From the NCBI RefSeq assembly GCF_008831285.2, contig NC_045140.1, positions 18,660,370 to 18,724,369 of the forward strand: a DNA stretch of 64,000 nucleotides, read 5' to 3'. Positions 13,401-25,626 of this stretch are shown one piece after another. Position numbers and translations under genes: made by a program. Source of the DNA: Nymphaea colorata. Taxonomy: Eukaryota > Streptophyta > Magnoliopsida > Nymphaeales > Nymphaeaceae. Position 1 is the stretch's first letter. Each line of letters begins with the position of its first letter. Below the pieces are notes generated by a model. The model searched no databases and was not told where the DNA came from. It saw only the letters and a list, made by a program, of their open reading frames with translations.

Positions 13401-14886
13401 TTTATTGGGGATGCAGATCTTCGTGAAGATAAGCAATATTTGTCTGATCATCCAGGGCTTGTGCCAGTGACGACAACGCAAGTAGGGTTCTTGGTTTCTC
13501 AGATACTGCTCAAAATGCCATGAACTTTCCTTTGTGTTTTAAGCATGTAATTTGCTTCACTGTCATGGTTCACATTCATAACAGGGGGAGGAATTACAGA
13601 GACAAATTGGTGCGACATATTATATAGAATGCAGCTCAAAAACTCAACAAGTAATTAAACCGTTGATTTTTTTCATGCCAGCACAGTGAAACCTTTGGTA
13701 TTTCCAGTATAATGCTTTCTTTTGTTACTCTGTAGTTCAAGAACTCAATTGATCAAAATCTTAGTTGCTTGTATTGTTTTTTAAGTTGGTTCTTGCTTGC
13801 AGAATGTGAAGGCGGTCTTTGATGCAGCAATCAAGGTGGTAATTCAGCCGCCAAAGCAAAAGGAAAAGAGCAAAAAGCCACGGCATGGGTGTTCAATCTT
13901 GTTAGTGCAGTTTATCTGTCTCCTCATTCATTTCACAGATATTCCCTTGCAGTTTATTGTTACATATTTAACAAGTTATATTCATACACATATTGAAATA
14001 GAAGGTTACTAGAGCTTAAGCATAGAGCATTGCATGGTAGCATGATCAATTGATCATCTTCTAGGTGATATTTCATGTTCAAGGTGCCTTTCATACAAGT
14101 TGGGTTTTTTGTTCTTGGCATGCTTGTGATGCTTCTTCTTTGGCGTGGAAAAAATGGAAAGGTTCTTGTCTTGTAAAACTGGGACTTTAAACTTTGTGGA
14201 CCATTTAACCATGTTCATTGAGATTTGAAGAGTGCTTTACCTTTTTCTTTCTCAGACCTTAGTGTCCAGATAAGAACTATGACCTCTCTTTCCCACATAC
14301 ACGTATACATTGAGATGTTGATAAATCACCTGTCTTGTTTTTCTTGCTTAGGCTCACATTCAGGTTGGGGGTATGTGCATATATATGTTTTTATATGTAC
14401 CTCTTCATGCAGGTGTTGAGAGAGAGACTATAGGAAAAACCGGGTCTAAAAATTCATAACAGAAAGATCATCGCTAATGATGACACAAAAAATTGGGTAT
14501 CTGTTGATTACTCTACTGAACCTAGATGCTACGCTTGGGGTGGTTAGGAAATTTGACAACCAGAAGTGTGATAACCTGCAGACTGATTACCAAGGTTATG
14601 CATTTGCCTACACATGATCTTGTAGCTTTTGAAATTTTGTACATACTAATATATGGGAGTATTTATTTTTTAAGTGCACAAAATGCAGCACTGCCTCAGT
14701 AAAAAGCCTAAATAAAGGACATGGTGTCAGTAGAACAACTTGTGTGTATGATCTACCTTGGAGAAAATTTTGATGTACTCCATCTTTGTGCGAACTTTTT
14801 TTTTTGCTGTTTAAGTCCTTTTTTTAATTAATTGTACAAACTGCAGGAATATTCTCTGGGGAAGGAGTATCAGGTGTTTTGGGTGA
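9866..14886 (+). CDS. ROP: Type II ROP/RAC small GTPase (Rho of plants)
   Basis: Complete gene, 8 exons: 9866-9970, 10119-10206, 10292-10401, 10564-10627, 13417-13481, 13585-13650, 13803-13900 and 14847-14886; 636 nt, 211 aa. ROPs are GTP-dependent switches at the plasma membrane that control polar growth, actin, NADPH oxidase and ABA responses. Visible parts are P-loop GDGAVGKT (15-22), effector loop [10 protein letters not shown] (36-45), DTAGQE (62-67), specificity motif TKLD (120-123) and a basic stretch [10 protein letters not shown] before the C-terminus. The last exon, found by splicing 13900 to 14847, gives [18 protein letters not shown] and a stop. There is no CAAX box, and an intron interrupts the hypervariable end, both typical of type II ROPs, which are S-acylated. 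The second Cys of the usual GC-CG box is Trp203 here. Intron 4 is 2.8 kb and intron 7 is 946 bp; neither holds a recognised gene. Confidence 0.96.
10628..13416 (+). other. Large intron 4 of the ROP gene (2.8 kb)
   Basis: It splits the codon after TKL and separates exons 4 and 5. It is AT-rich, with a poly-A run near 11567-11582. Short reading frames inside show no homology and no clear transposon ends were found. Confidence 0.85.
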
Positions 14887-17354
14887 ATCCTCTTCCAGCG
14901 AATGAAAGTATATAACACAGTCTACATATCTGTTGATCTTGCTGTACTGACTAATTTGTGATTGATGTTTGAATTGGTTGGACAGGTCTATGGAAGGATA
15001 TTAAGGTTACTTCCTGTCTGTTAGCCTTCCCTAACCTGTATCTTAACTATTTACAAGCCCGATGTATACAGTACTTTGTGATTCAATTGTTTGAGCAAGT
15101 AGTAATCTTTGATTGCTCTGATGAATTTGCATTCAAGCTAGGGTTCTACCTGACTGTTGTACTTTCTTTCATCGGTTATCATTTCATGGTGGGCATTGAT
15201 CATGCCAATTGAAAAATACTTGTTGAATAGTTGATGGAGAAAAAGAGGGAAAAATATTATTAGCAGTAATGTGAAGCTCATGTATGAATCGCTAGTCCAT
15301 GCTAATATTTGATCTTTCATGCATAGCTTGTCCTTGATCTGTATTGAAAAATACAGTTGTATCTTGTTTCGACCAAAGAGCTTCTCTCTCCTCAATTGGC
15401 AATAATAGGAGTTCTAACTAGAGATTTTGAAAACCATGGGGATGCTGAACACTAAATGTATTTGCAAGTGCAAATTATTTAGTATCATAGTTCAAAGTGA
15501 GCTTGCACTGGATCTAGGTGTGGTTAGACCAAAGCCTGGATAAGTATTGGTTGCTGGCGCTGATTCAGGTCTATTCACAGTAAGGACAGGTCTATCCCTA
15601 GTAAAAAGTTACACTAACTGTTATAATCAAACAGAATGGATTGGGGGTAAATGTAGTTATTACCACTTCTGATCATTGGATATTGCCCAAAAAAATTCAT
15701 ATCAAAACTGAATGATTTTGCTTCTTTTTATTTCGAGTGATGAGTTGGGTTCTGCACTTTGGGACTGTATTCCTGCGCAAGGAGGGTCTTCGGTCTGGAG
15801 GTTGTCCTTCCAACGTAGAGGAAGGTTATGATCACCTGTAGCTAATGCAGCCTCCAAAGAACAATTCCGTGTCTTACAAGCTGGTGTCTTGATTCTTCAA
15901 TATACTAAAAGGTTTGGGATAATATTTGAAGGAACATTGCTGCCACTTAGTTGGCTATTAAGGGCCGCCTTGAGCACAGAAACGACGAGATACGGATGGT
16001 GAGACGCTTCGCCATGGCGTGAGAAAGAAGGATACCGATGATCTGATCCCCAAGAGCACCTTTCTCGACAATGCGTGCCCATCTTAAGTTTTTACTCATC
16101 TCAGTCTAAGAAATTGTCTATAATGATCTCTTAAGGGAGAAGTCTGAGATCCATCTCTGTTTCGACACTCCAGCAATGGCAATTTTATTCAACCCTGGAC
16201 CAGGAGGAAACCAAGATTAAATATGACTCCATGAATATAGAAGCTCTGAAGAAGAACCCAATGAGCTCTTACATTCACTCCAAGTGTTGCTCATTGAATT
16301 AAATACTATATGGGCCAAAAATACTTTCTCTTGGATACCTTTTCTCATATAAAAGCTCTTTTGTTATGAGTGATCATTCTTTGAAGAGGCTGTTTAGCGC
16401 CTTCTACAATCAACAAGGTTATGATTTTGTACATGAACTACACAAAGTTACTGCCTTCAATTGGTCTTGTATAGCAACACCATCATGCTAGGGAACCAAC
16501 AAGCTCTGGAATCAGCACAAGGAAGTTTATGCTTTGAAGCTGCCTAGATCCCAAAGCTCTTGAAAAAAACAGGCCTCTAATCCCATATGGGCTAGAAGCA
16601 CTCTTTATCTATATTGAATAGATGTTGGGCGTGTTTGAATGGTGGAGCGTGGCCGCCGGGACATAATATTGTATCTTGATTACACTCTCCGCATAATTGA
16701 AACACTGACAAGAACATCATTTTCTGAGAGTTCTTCTCACACCCCTGCAGTAAGACAAAAATGCCAGAGAAGAATATCACTGATGATGTAGACGACTATA
16801 GGATTTCCTCCACGCTCTTAATCACAAGCGTCTCTAACTTCCTCGTCAGCTATGGGCCTTAATAATTCGACTGATTTCCCCACTCTGACAAGCACGGTAG
16901 TTGGCTTGTAGGCAGAGAAAAATCTGAAACACCTTACACTAGAAAATAATATTTCAAATGGAAACAAGTAACAAGTTGCTGATTTCGTTGGAGTTAAGAT
17001 CTTGAACGCAAGTCCAATAAGCACCTTCCAAACAAATAATACTTTTTTTCTTAAATTTTCGAACGATCAGCTTTTCCTTTTTTTTTCCTAAATAAACAAT
17101 AACAGGGTAAGTCCAGTTTGAGCCATGGGCCTGCACTTTCCGATCGATCTAACCCTGTACCAGCTGATATTTAAATAAAAATAATAACAAATTGTTATTC
17201 TTTTAATTTAATGGTTCAATATATAATTCTGAAGTTGTTTTTCTCAGGAAAATATCGGGAAAAATATTGGAAAATAAAAAAGGAAAAATAGATTTGAGCA
17301 GAGAATATGAGCAAGAGAGAGGGGAGAAATCCTCAGCTGCCATGGCCGATGGCC

Positions 17355-17394
<40 letters not shown>

Positions 17395-18562
17395 TTTCTA
17401 AGGAGCCACAAGGCCATTTGAGGATCTCAAATCCCTTGGATATTAGATATAGGAGCCATGAAACATGGCCTCAGTGTTAGAAAAGGAAAATAACCCTTTG
17501 AGCCATGTGTCAAATAGCCGGATGAGTTCACTTGGTCCACGTTCCAAAATTGAATTCAGACTATTCAGGACATAATTAATTTCGAATTCGAAACATTCTC
17601 ATAATTTTGAATTATAAAAAAAGTTGAACACTATGCTATGATGCGTTAATGAGGTTTATTAATCCTAAGTAGCACAAATCATGCATCTTAGACTCACCCT
17701 TGCAATCGATGCCATTATCTATGCAAATGGCTGTATGCTTCAGAATTTCTCTAGTTTATCCCAAATTCAGCTCTTCTTTCTGGCGTGTTTGAATTATGAC
17801 TGTTCCGGTGAATCTTTTTCACCTTGTACAACTTGCCATTGCGCACACACGAAAGGGACAAGAAATTCAAGGTAAATTTCAACATTTCATAAGGAGATCC
17901 GTCAGGCTGTTGACAATGATAGAGTTGATGCTACCACTACCATCAAGGAAATTGATAAAACTGTCTGACATTATCAGCTCCGAGTGTGTAAAAATCCAGA
18001 TTGTGTGACAACTCTAGTGTATAACGAGCAATTTACAACAAATCAATATGGAACAGCTGCCACATTATTGATTAATGGTTGATGGTGGCCTTCCACGGTG
18101 AAAAAAACAAAAAACCTTGTTCCATCATTTTGTTACTTATTCTTACTTTTTAGCAAGATTGACATTTATTTCCTTGGTAATACTGTAGACATTAAAACAC
18201 ATTCAACTAACACATTGTCTTCTAGCTAAGGTGCAGTACTAACAGTTCAAATTTTAAACCTTAAGGGACACTTATATATAAATAAAGAAAACTTAATGTA
18301 GTAGTTATCTATAAATAAGGCAACATTTGTGGCTCTACATCAGCCCACACCTGCCTCCCTATTGGGCTTTTACTTCTGCAGCGTCAGGTACAGGAGATTA
18401 GTTCAACTATTCTTATTTTTAACATAATTATGTTTTGACTCTGAATTTCTTAACTTCTTGCATCAATGAACAAAAAGTCGGTTTTAACAAGTTTTTATCA
18501 TACTGTACATGCAATTAAGCTCCACATGCATGACGCATCCAACGAAGTTCTGATTCTCAAGT
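14887..18562. other. Intergenic region between ROP and DOX, no gene recognised
   Basis: The first few hundred bases are probably the ROP 3' untranslated region. The rest contains an (AG)n tract at about 17357-17387 and no reading frame with a known domain. Around 15900-16300 the composition is less AT-rich, but stops interrupt every frame. Confidence 0.45.
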
Positions 18563-18747
18563 ATGGCGGCCGCCTCTGCCATCTTCTTCACAACGGCAAA
18601 ATTTAGTGGTCCGGTCGTCCCCTGCTCGTCCGGCGACGTTGGTATTGGGTTTGACGCTTCTCTTGTTGTTGATGCCACCGTTCAAGAGAAGGCGTAGGCT
18701 GCGTTCAAGATGCGACATGTTGACAAAAATATGTGGAGGAAACGTAA
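18563..18747 (+). pseudogene. Possible pseudogene fragment with transit-peptide-like start
   Basis: A GC-richer island encodes a 44-residue frame starting MAAASAIFFTTAKFSG at 18563. It runs through a D/V-rich stretch ending VVDATVQEKA at a TAG (18695-18697), then continues in the same frame as AAFKMRHVDKNMWRKR. The start resembles a plastid transit peptide (Met-Ala, Ala/Ser/Thr-rich). The family is not recognised. An overlapping minus-strand frame at 18678-18484 (MASTTREASNPIPTSPDEQ...) is the alternative reading. Both are weak. Confidence 0.28.
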
Positions 18748-19778
18748 GCTCTTAACATTGTTATCCTCTTGTTTGAGTAACGTTGTTATTCCCTTGTTCC
18801 AGTTTTCTTGTGACATTTTCTTCCAAAAGCTACGCGCTGACCATTGGACCTTCACAAGATTCCTTGGCTTTATTTGTTAATGTGATAAGCCTGGAGTCAT
18901 TGTATACCTCACGTACTCTACCTTTTCCTTTCGAAGAGAAAAAAGAAAAATGGTATTCCAATCAATAGACAACGTCGTTCCGCTGCGCCCATAGAAGAAC
19001 ATCGATATTCGTAGCTTGGAGAAGGTAGGTCCACAACTTCCGTTCCCATCACCGGAAGTTTTAATATATATGTTTTAAGTCCAATTCTAAAAATTGCGGG
19101 TCCGAATTATCCATCTGCCGTCCATTCTTGAACCATGATTGAACTTTTGAAGTTTGAAAGTAACGAGCTTTTGACGTAACTTTGGACTGTAGCTTTTCTA
19201 ATCTGAAATCAAGAAAAAAAGTTGCATGATTTTACACCGGAACAAAGAAAGAGTCATAAGAATACTGCACGAAATCGTAGTATATATGGAGAAAGACATT
19301 CGTGGAATAGCAAAATAGTCATAGTAAAATCTATGGTTCATTTAATTAAGATCTTATATTAAGCTTAATGCACTTAAGGTTCTTATTTTAGGTTTTTTCA
19401 TTGAGAAGAGATGAGTTTTAAGATTAGATAAGGAGGGTTTGATCTTAAATCTATGGTCCTAAATGCTGAAGATCTCAAATCCAACACTATCAATTACCTC
19501 GAAAGAGTGCCACTTACTGTCTTTTGTTATATTTAAAAAATTATTTTCAATTATACATATTATTTTGAAGAAATGTATATATGTATGATAGTAATTTCTG
19601 GATCCAGCTGAATGAGTGCATCCAATGTGGTCCAAAGATAGACGTGCACCGCGGGGCTCTAATATGAGAAAGACTCGACTCCTTTTTTCTAAACAAGTCA
19701 ATGGCCGCCGAGTCGCCGTCCATACACCAACGTCTAACGCATGCTTCAGTTCACATGTCTATGCATAAGTACCACATG
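18748..19778. other. Intergenic DNA upstream of the alpha-dioxygenase gene
   Basis: AT-rich, with no coding potential recognised. It presumably carries upstream control sequences of the DOX gene, but no specific cis element can be supported. Confidence 0.4.
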
Positions 19779-19889
19779 TATATATATATATATATGAGCT
19801 GCACTGCTCTTGAATCTCATATCATCTGAAATCTCTCTCTCTCTCTCTCTTTCTGTGAATCGATCTGTGTGCGCAGAAAGAAAGTTGGG
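19779..19889 (+). promoter_or_regulatory. TATA repeat and CT-rich leader of the alpha-dioxygenase gene
   Basis: A (TA)n run at about 19779-19795 can serve as TATA box, about 95-110 bases upstream of the ATG. The leader contains (CT)n at 19831-19850. There is no upstream ATG between the CT tract and the start codon at 19890. Confidence 0.5.
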
Positions 19890-22800
19890 ATGTTGATCTT
19901 CAAGGGAGTTATGAAGCCACTGAAGGCTCTCTTCCTTCATTTCATTGAGCCAGATTTCCATGAGGTTGTCTCCAGGATGTCCCTCATTGATAAGCTTCTC
20001 TTCTTGGTAAAGATCAACACCTCTCTCTCTCTCTCTCTCTTCTGAACTACTAGCGTGGATGGTTTTATCATTATCAGTAGCTTTTCTTCTCGAATTGAGG
20101 TCAATCATTCATATGTTAACTTACTAGGAGGTGTTTGGATGATACCTTTTAAAACCAAATTTTGTAATGAAAGATTGGGTTTTATGAAAACTAAAAGGAC
20201 TTCAAAACCAGGTTTTTGGAGTGTTCGGATGCCATCAAAACTGAGGTCACCCAAACAAAAAATAAAGTTTATAAAATTCATTAAGAAGCTTTGGTTCTCA
20301 TAGAACTTAGTTTTTACAAAACTGTGTTAGAAGAGGATGTCATCCAAACACTCCCTAATCTTTTTAATGAGCTTTCAAAAACTGGTTTTTGTATTTTTTG
20401 GGAGAGTAAGAGGTTATAAATCCACAAAGTGGAAAAGAAACCGGAAGGCTCCTCTTTTCCCCTTACCTCCGGGATCCTAAACTGCATATTGGCGTCAATA
20501 ATAACAGCTGATTTTGTTTTTGAGTGATAATACCAAAAAACCTGGCTTTTTGTGAACTTTTTGTTTCTTTGAGAACATACATAACGATAGAGGTAGATCC
20601 TCAAGCGGGTTTGTCCAATGGTTGTGATCGTGGCAGGTGGTTCATTTATGTTTCAAATTCTTGTGGTGGCAACTCTTTGTAAGAAAAAAAAAAAAGTGAA
20701 GAGGAGACACTGATACGCATATGCAAGTTGAAATACAACGAATAGTCGTCACTCTGAAACACCAAAAACAACCTTGAACCTTGAAAGGATAGCACAGTGG
20801 TGGCCAACACTAACTCCATTAACAAACTAGATAGATGATTGCAGTTTAACCCTGATTTACTGATCTTGCTAATGCAGATGGTTCACTCCATAGACAAGAT
20901 GGGACTGTGGCACCGGCTGCCGGTGATATTAGGGTTGTTCTACCTGGGGATGCGTCGCCGTCTGCACCAGCAATACAACCTTCTGAACGTGGGAGCCACC
21001 CCAGTCGGCGTGCGCTTCAACCCCGTCGACTACCCCTACCGGACGGCCGACGGCGAGTTCAACGACCCCTTCCAAAACGAAGCAGGCAGCGAAGGCCAGT
21101 TCTTCGGCAGAAACATGCTCCCGCAGGACCAGAAGGACTCGGTAAACTTCATTTTTCATCCCCACATTCTCCGTATGAAAACTCAGACATCTCACGTCTT
21201 AATCCAAATCCAATTTTTTAATATGCAAACGAAATTTATGACATGTCGAGAATGAAGGATATTTATTTAACACGGAATCCAAATTCCATCAGATATTTAA
21301 TTCACATTAAATGCCCAACATGATTGGATGTCATTTCTTAGATTTAGATATGATTTCTGAATAAATGTTTACTTTTTAGTCTACATCCAAATCCCATCCG
21401 TTGACCCTTTGACATCGCTCGTGTTGTAGCCACACGTGAGCTCGGTTCTTCACTTAAATGCCCAATATTTGACTGGAAAAATTCTCCCTTCCAGTCCGGT
21501 CAAAGATGGGCAGCGGCCCACCCTATAGCCCGAACTCTGAATCTGAGAAAAGTAAAAGGTGAGCAGATATGTTGTTCTAAGTACCAAAAAAGCAGATTTA
21601 TACCTATGAAATTTAAAATTATTGAGTCGTGAAAATGATCACAAGTTTTAACTCGAAGGGATTTTACTTAATCTGTTTGATTTCTAGCAAATGGATGCTG
21701 CTGCAAAGAGCTCGAAATTGCTTTTATTTTATAACTCCAAGGAACTGTGCCCGGGTCGAGAAACTTCGTCACTGGGCCGACGGTATAATTTATCTGCGAA
21801 ATTGCTTCTATTCAACTGGTGCAGCTTCTACGGCGAATATTGAAAGTTTGTTAGATGAAATTAGGCTGTACAAGAAATGACGTAACGAGAACTATACCTT
21901 AATTCGCCGGAAAAGGCAAACCGGACTTGGTATTAATTGTACAATAAAAATATCACGATCTTAAGAGGATATATGTAAGAGAAGTTTGCATTAATGTGCG
22001 GATGCAGCTGATGAAGCCGGATCCTGCGGTTGTGGCCACCAAATTGCTTGCCAGGAAGAAGGTGATCGACACGGGAAAGCAATTCAACATCATTGCAGCG
22101 TCCTGGATCCAGTTCATGGTACACGACTGGATCGACCATCTTGAAGAAACCAACCAGGTACGTTCTAGTACTACAGCTTTGTTCTTGTTCCGCGTTTGGT
22201 AACAAAAACACTCCACTTCTGCATTCATGGAACACTACGTTCCGAAGAACGGAAGCGTTCCTGTTACCAAACACGCCCTACCTACCGTATATGTTGCTCG
22301 AAATTAATGAATTTGAACATATGTGCAGATGGAGCTGGGGGCGCCTGCGTCGGTGGCAAGCCAGTGCCCTCTCAAGTCCTTCAGGTTCTACAAGACAAAG
22401 GAGGTGCCAACAGGATTTTATGATATCAAAACTGGACACATCAACATACGCACGCCTTGGTGGTACGTACTACATGACCATTAAGAACAGCATGATACAA
22501 TGGGCAGCGGGAGACCCACATATTTGTGATTCAGGAGCACTAATACAAGAAATTAACTTAGATTTGAGGGGTGTTTATATGCAATAGATTAAGTTATGTT
22601 AAGGAATTAATATGTACATAAAAGAAATTATATGGTTCCGTGTGGGCAACTTCCCATACAAGCCCCCACTTAGGGACGATGGGGATGTTTGATTACCTTG
22701 GATTGTTGATCTGCAGGTCCCACTCAATGCAAGACTGCCCATTATCTTCCAAATCCATGGATATCGATACAATGAACTAAATTATGTTGCGGAACTCATA

Positions 22801-25626
22801 TGTAAATAAAATAAATTATATGGTTACGTATAGGCAACTTCCTACAAAGCAGCTCCCCCACTGATGATGAGGATGTTTGATTATCTTGGATTTCAGATCC
22901 GTGGGTTTGATGTGACTTGAGACCTGGTCGTTGTCTTTCAGGGACAAAAACTAGGCCTTTTAAATATGATATTTAAAACAATTTTTTTGAATCTAACCTT
23001 ATTTTAAAGATAGGTTGATGCAAAATAAGTTTTAATAATGTTTTTATAGATAAATGGCTTTGGTAGTATCAACATTTTGATAATAGAATAACCAACATTT
23101 TTCACAAACACAACTTCAGGCGTGTTTTATATCAAAATAGTTTTTATAAATATAATATGATGTTTCTAATTTATTTAATATCATTTTTTAACAAAATAAA
23201 TTAAAAGGTTTGGTTTTTATGTTGACCAAAGATTTATATAAAAATACATGTGGTTTGTGTAATCTGGTGGTGATATAATTTCGCGTGATTTAGGGATGGG
23301 AGTGCTGTATATGGGAGCACGGCGGCCAAGTTGGCGAAGGTGAGGACGTTTAAGGACGGGAAGCTGAAGGTTCAGGAGGATGGGCTGCTGCTCCACGACG
23401 AGCAGGGGATTGCCTTGTCCGGGGACGTGCGGAACAGCTGGGCAGGGGTGTCCGTTCTGCAGGCCCTCTTCATCCTGGAGCACAATGCCGTCTGCGATGC
23501 CCTCAAGGTAAGCAGTTCAGGCACGTCAATGGCTTTGGATTTCATGTGATAGCTAATTATTCCTTGGAAGTCCCTTTCATTTTTCAATTTCATTTAATTT
23601 TAGTTATGCTTTGCACCACATTAAATGAGCTTCTTCTTGTCAAATTTTGATGATAACCGAGTCACTGTAATTGTTAGCTAGCTATATATTAAATTAACAT
23701 ATAAACGGAATTCTTTTTTTTCTTTTTCGAATTCTAGAAAGAATATCCCCATCTCAACGACGAGGAACTGTATCGACACGCCCGGCTGGTTACTTCAGCA
23801 GTGATTGCTAAGGTTCATACGATCGACTGGACTGTGGAATTGCTAAAGACCGACACTATGTACGCTGCCATGCGGACCAACTGGTATGTCATCCCTGTTT
23901 CATGCTATGATATATATATATGTGTGTGTGTTGATGGCAAGAATATTTTACTGTTGATACAGTTTAGTGAAGTTGGATACTGTGTTGGATTGATGACTGC
24001 AGGTATGGTCTGCTGGGGAAGAAATTCAAGGACACATTTGGCCATTTGGGCAACCCTGAGTTGAGTGGGTTCATTGGCACGTACAAGGCGGAGAATCATG
24101 CGGTTCCTTACTCATTGACAGAGGAATTTACTGCGGTTTACAGGATGCATTCCCTTCTCCCTGATTCTCTCCTTGTTAGGAGCATCCACCTACCTGCAGG
24201 AAAAGACAAGTCACCTCCAGTACTTGAAGAGTGAGGACCTCTTGCTTTGTTTTTCTTCTTCAACAAAACAATGTATTGTTTCAAGTTTATTTTCTATGAT
24301 GAGGAATTCGGATCAAGAATCTGAGAAAGGGGAGGATGGTGTTATCCTATTCTTGAATTTGAGGGTTCTCAGATTCTTGATCTAGATTCTGCCAATTTTC
24401 ATCATTACTAAAGTTATTATATTTGTCCTTCTGTTTCTGCAGGAACTATTTTCTTATTGTTGTTGCTATGTTCATTTCATTATTAATGCGAGGGACTTAA
24501 AATTTTCTTTCAATCCATGGGAAAATCACAGGGTTCCAATGGCCGATCTAGTGGGACTGAAAGGAGAGAAGAAGCTCAGTGAGATTGGGTTCACACCACA
24601 GTTAGTCTCAATGGGCCACCAAGCCTGTGGTGCACTAGAGCTCTGGAACTACCCCTTGTTTTTAAGGGACCTTATTGCTCAAAATGTTGATGGTTCTGAG
24701 AGACCGGATCATGTCGACATGGCGGCACTAGAAGGTACTCACTGCATTCAACAAAAGATGCATATACATATACATCATGTCCATGCATACACTCATATGA
24801 TTAGATTTCATCATTTACTTTCTGAAAAAAAAATAGCAAAATAAAAAAAATGCTTATTGATTCATATTTACAAGTAGTTCCACTGTTCCGAAGATAATTT
24901 CAATAAAGTAAACATGTTTAACTTGATGAATTCAACATGTGTGGCATATAATTAGATTAACTTGTTTGGTTTGTTAACATGGATGCAGTCTATCGGGATA
25001 GGGAGAGAGGTGTGGCAAGATACAACCAGTTCCGCAGAAACTTGCTAATGGTTCCAATTAAGAGATGGGAAGACCTTACCGACGACAAGGAGGCCATTAA
25101 AGTGCTCCGAGAGGTCTACGACGACGATATAGAGAAGATGGATATCTTGGTTGGCCTCATGGCAGAGAAGAAGATCAAAGGCTTCGCTATCAGCGAAACT
25201 GCTTTCTTCATCTTCCTTTTGATGGCATCCAGGTAGATGGATTCATATATGCTTCTCAACGATACGCCTATGTATCTAGTGTTTGTATATGTGGAGGAGA
25301 GAGAGAGAGAGAGAGAGAGAGATTTCTCTTCTAGCACCATTTTACTGCATTGTAGCATAGATAGATGTCATCTCTAAAAGGTGAATGCATTAATTTGCAG
25401 GCGATTGGAGGCTGACAGATTCTTCACAAGCTACTTCAATGAGGAAACATACACGAAGAAGGGGCTTGAATGGGTGAACACCACGGAGAGCCTCAAGGAT
25501 GTGATAAAGAGGCATTACCCGAAGATTACAGAAACATGGCTGAACGCCTCTAGTGCCTTCTCTGTATGGGATGCCCCTCCGAATGCTGAGAACCCTGTTC
25601 CCCTCTATCTTCGCGTGCCTCACTAG
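19890..25626 (+). CDS. DOX1: Fatty-acid alpha-dioxygenase (haem peroxidase family)
   Basis: Complete gene, 10 exons: 19890-20006, 20878-21141, 22008-22157, 22329-22462, 23294-23507, 23738-23883, 24003-24230, 24532-24734, 24989-25232 and 25401-25626; 1926 nt, 641 aa (Arabidopsis DOX1 is about 640). The enzyme adds O2 to the alpha carbon of fatty acids, giving 2-hydroperoxides, and is a pathogen- and stress-induced oxylipin enzyme. Visible are the distal haem His166 in HDWIDH, catalytic Tyr388 and proximal His391 in VYRMHSLLPD, and the substrate-binding Arg pair 567-568 in MASRRLEADRFF, matching in order the known plant enzyme residues. It also has LHQQYNLLNVG and the C-terminal EWVNTTESLKDVI. 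No frameshift is seen. It mixes residues typical of both Arabidopsis DOX1 and DOX2, so the DOX1 label is approximate. Intron 1 hosts a MITE, intron 3 a small inverted repeat and intron 4 a local duplication. Confidence 0.97.
20127..20354. mobile_element. MITE family copy B, in intron 1 of DOX
   Basis: 228 bp. The left end is GGAGGTGTTTGGATGATACC and the right end in reverse complement GGAGTGTTTGGATGACATCC, so the terminal inverted repeats agree over about 18 bases with one gap. CTA flanks both sides (20124-20126 and 20355-20357), consistent with a 3-bp target duplication as made by PIF/Harbinger-type elements (usually TWA). An internal GTGTTCGGATGCCATC near 20220 repeats the terminal motif. 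Confidence 0.75.
22192..22276. repeat. Short inverted-repeat element in DOX intron 3
   Basis: GCGTTTGGTAACA at the left faces TGTTACCAAACACGC at the right, an inverted repeat of about 13 bases enclosing about 60 bp. The inside also contains the near-palindrome GAACACTACGTTCCG. It could be a tiny MITE or a deletion derivative; no target duplication was identified. Confidence 0.6.
22590..22915. repeat. Diverged direct duplication in DOX intron 4
   Basis: Two copies of about 140 bp, roughly 22590-22735 and 22779-22915. They share AAATTATATGGTT, GGCAACTTCC and a GATGTTTGATTA-CTTGGAT segment in the same order. The period is about 190 bp and divergence is substantial. Confidence 0.7.
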
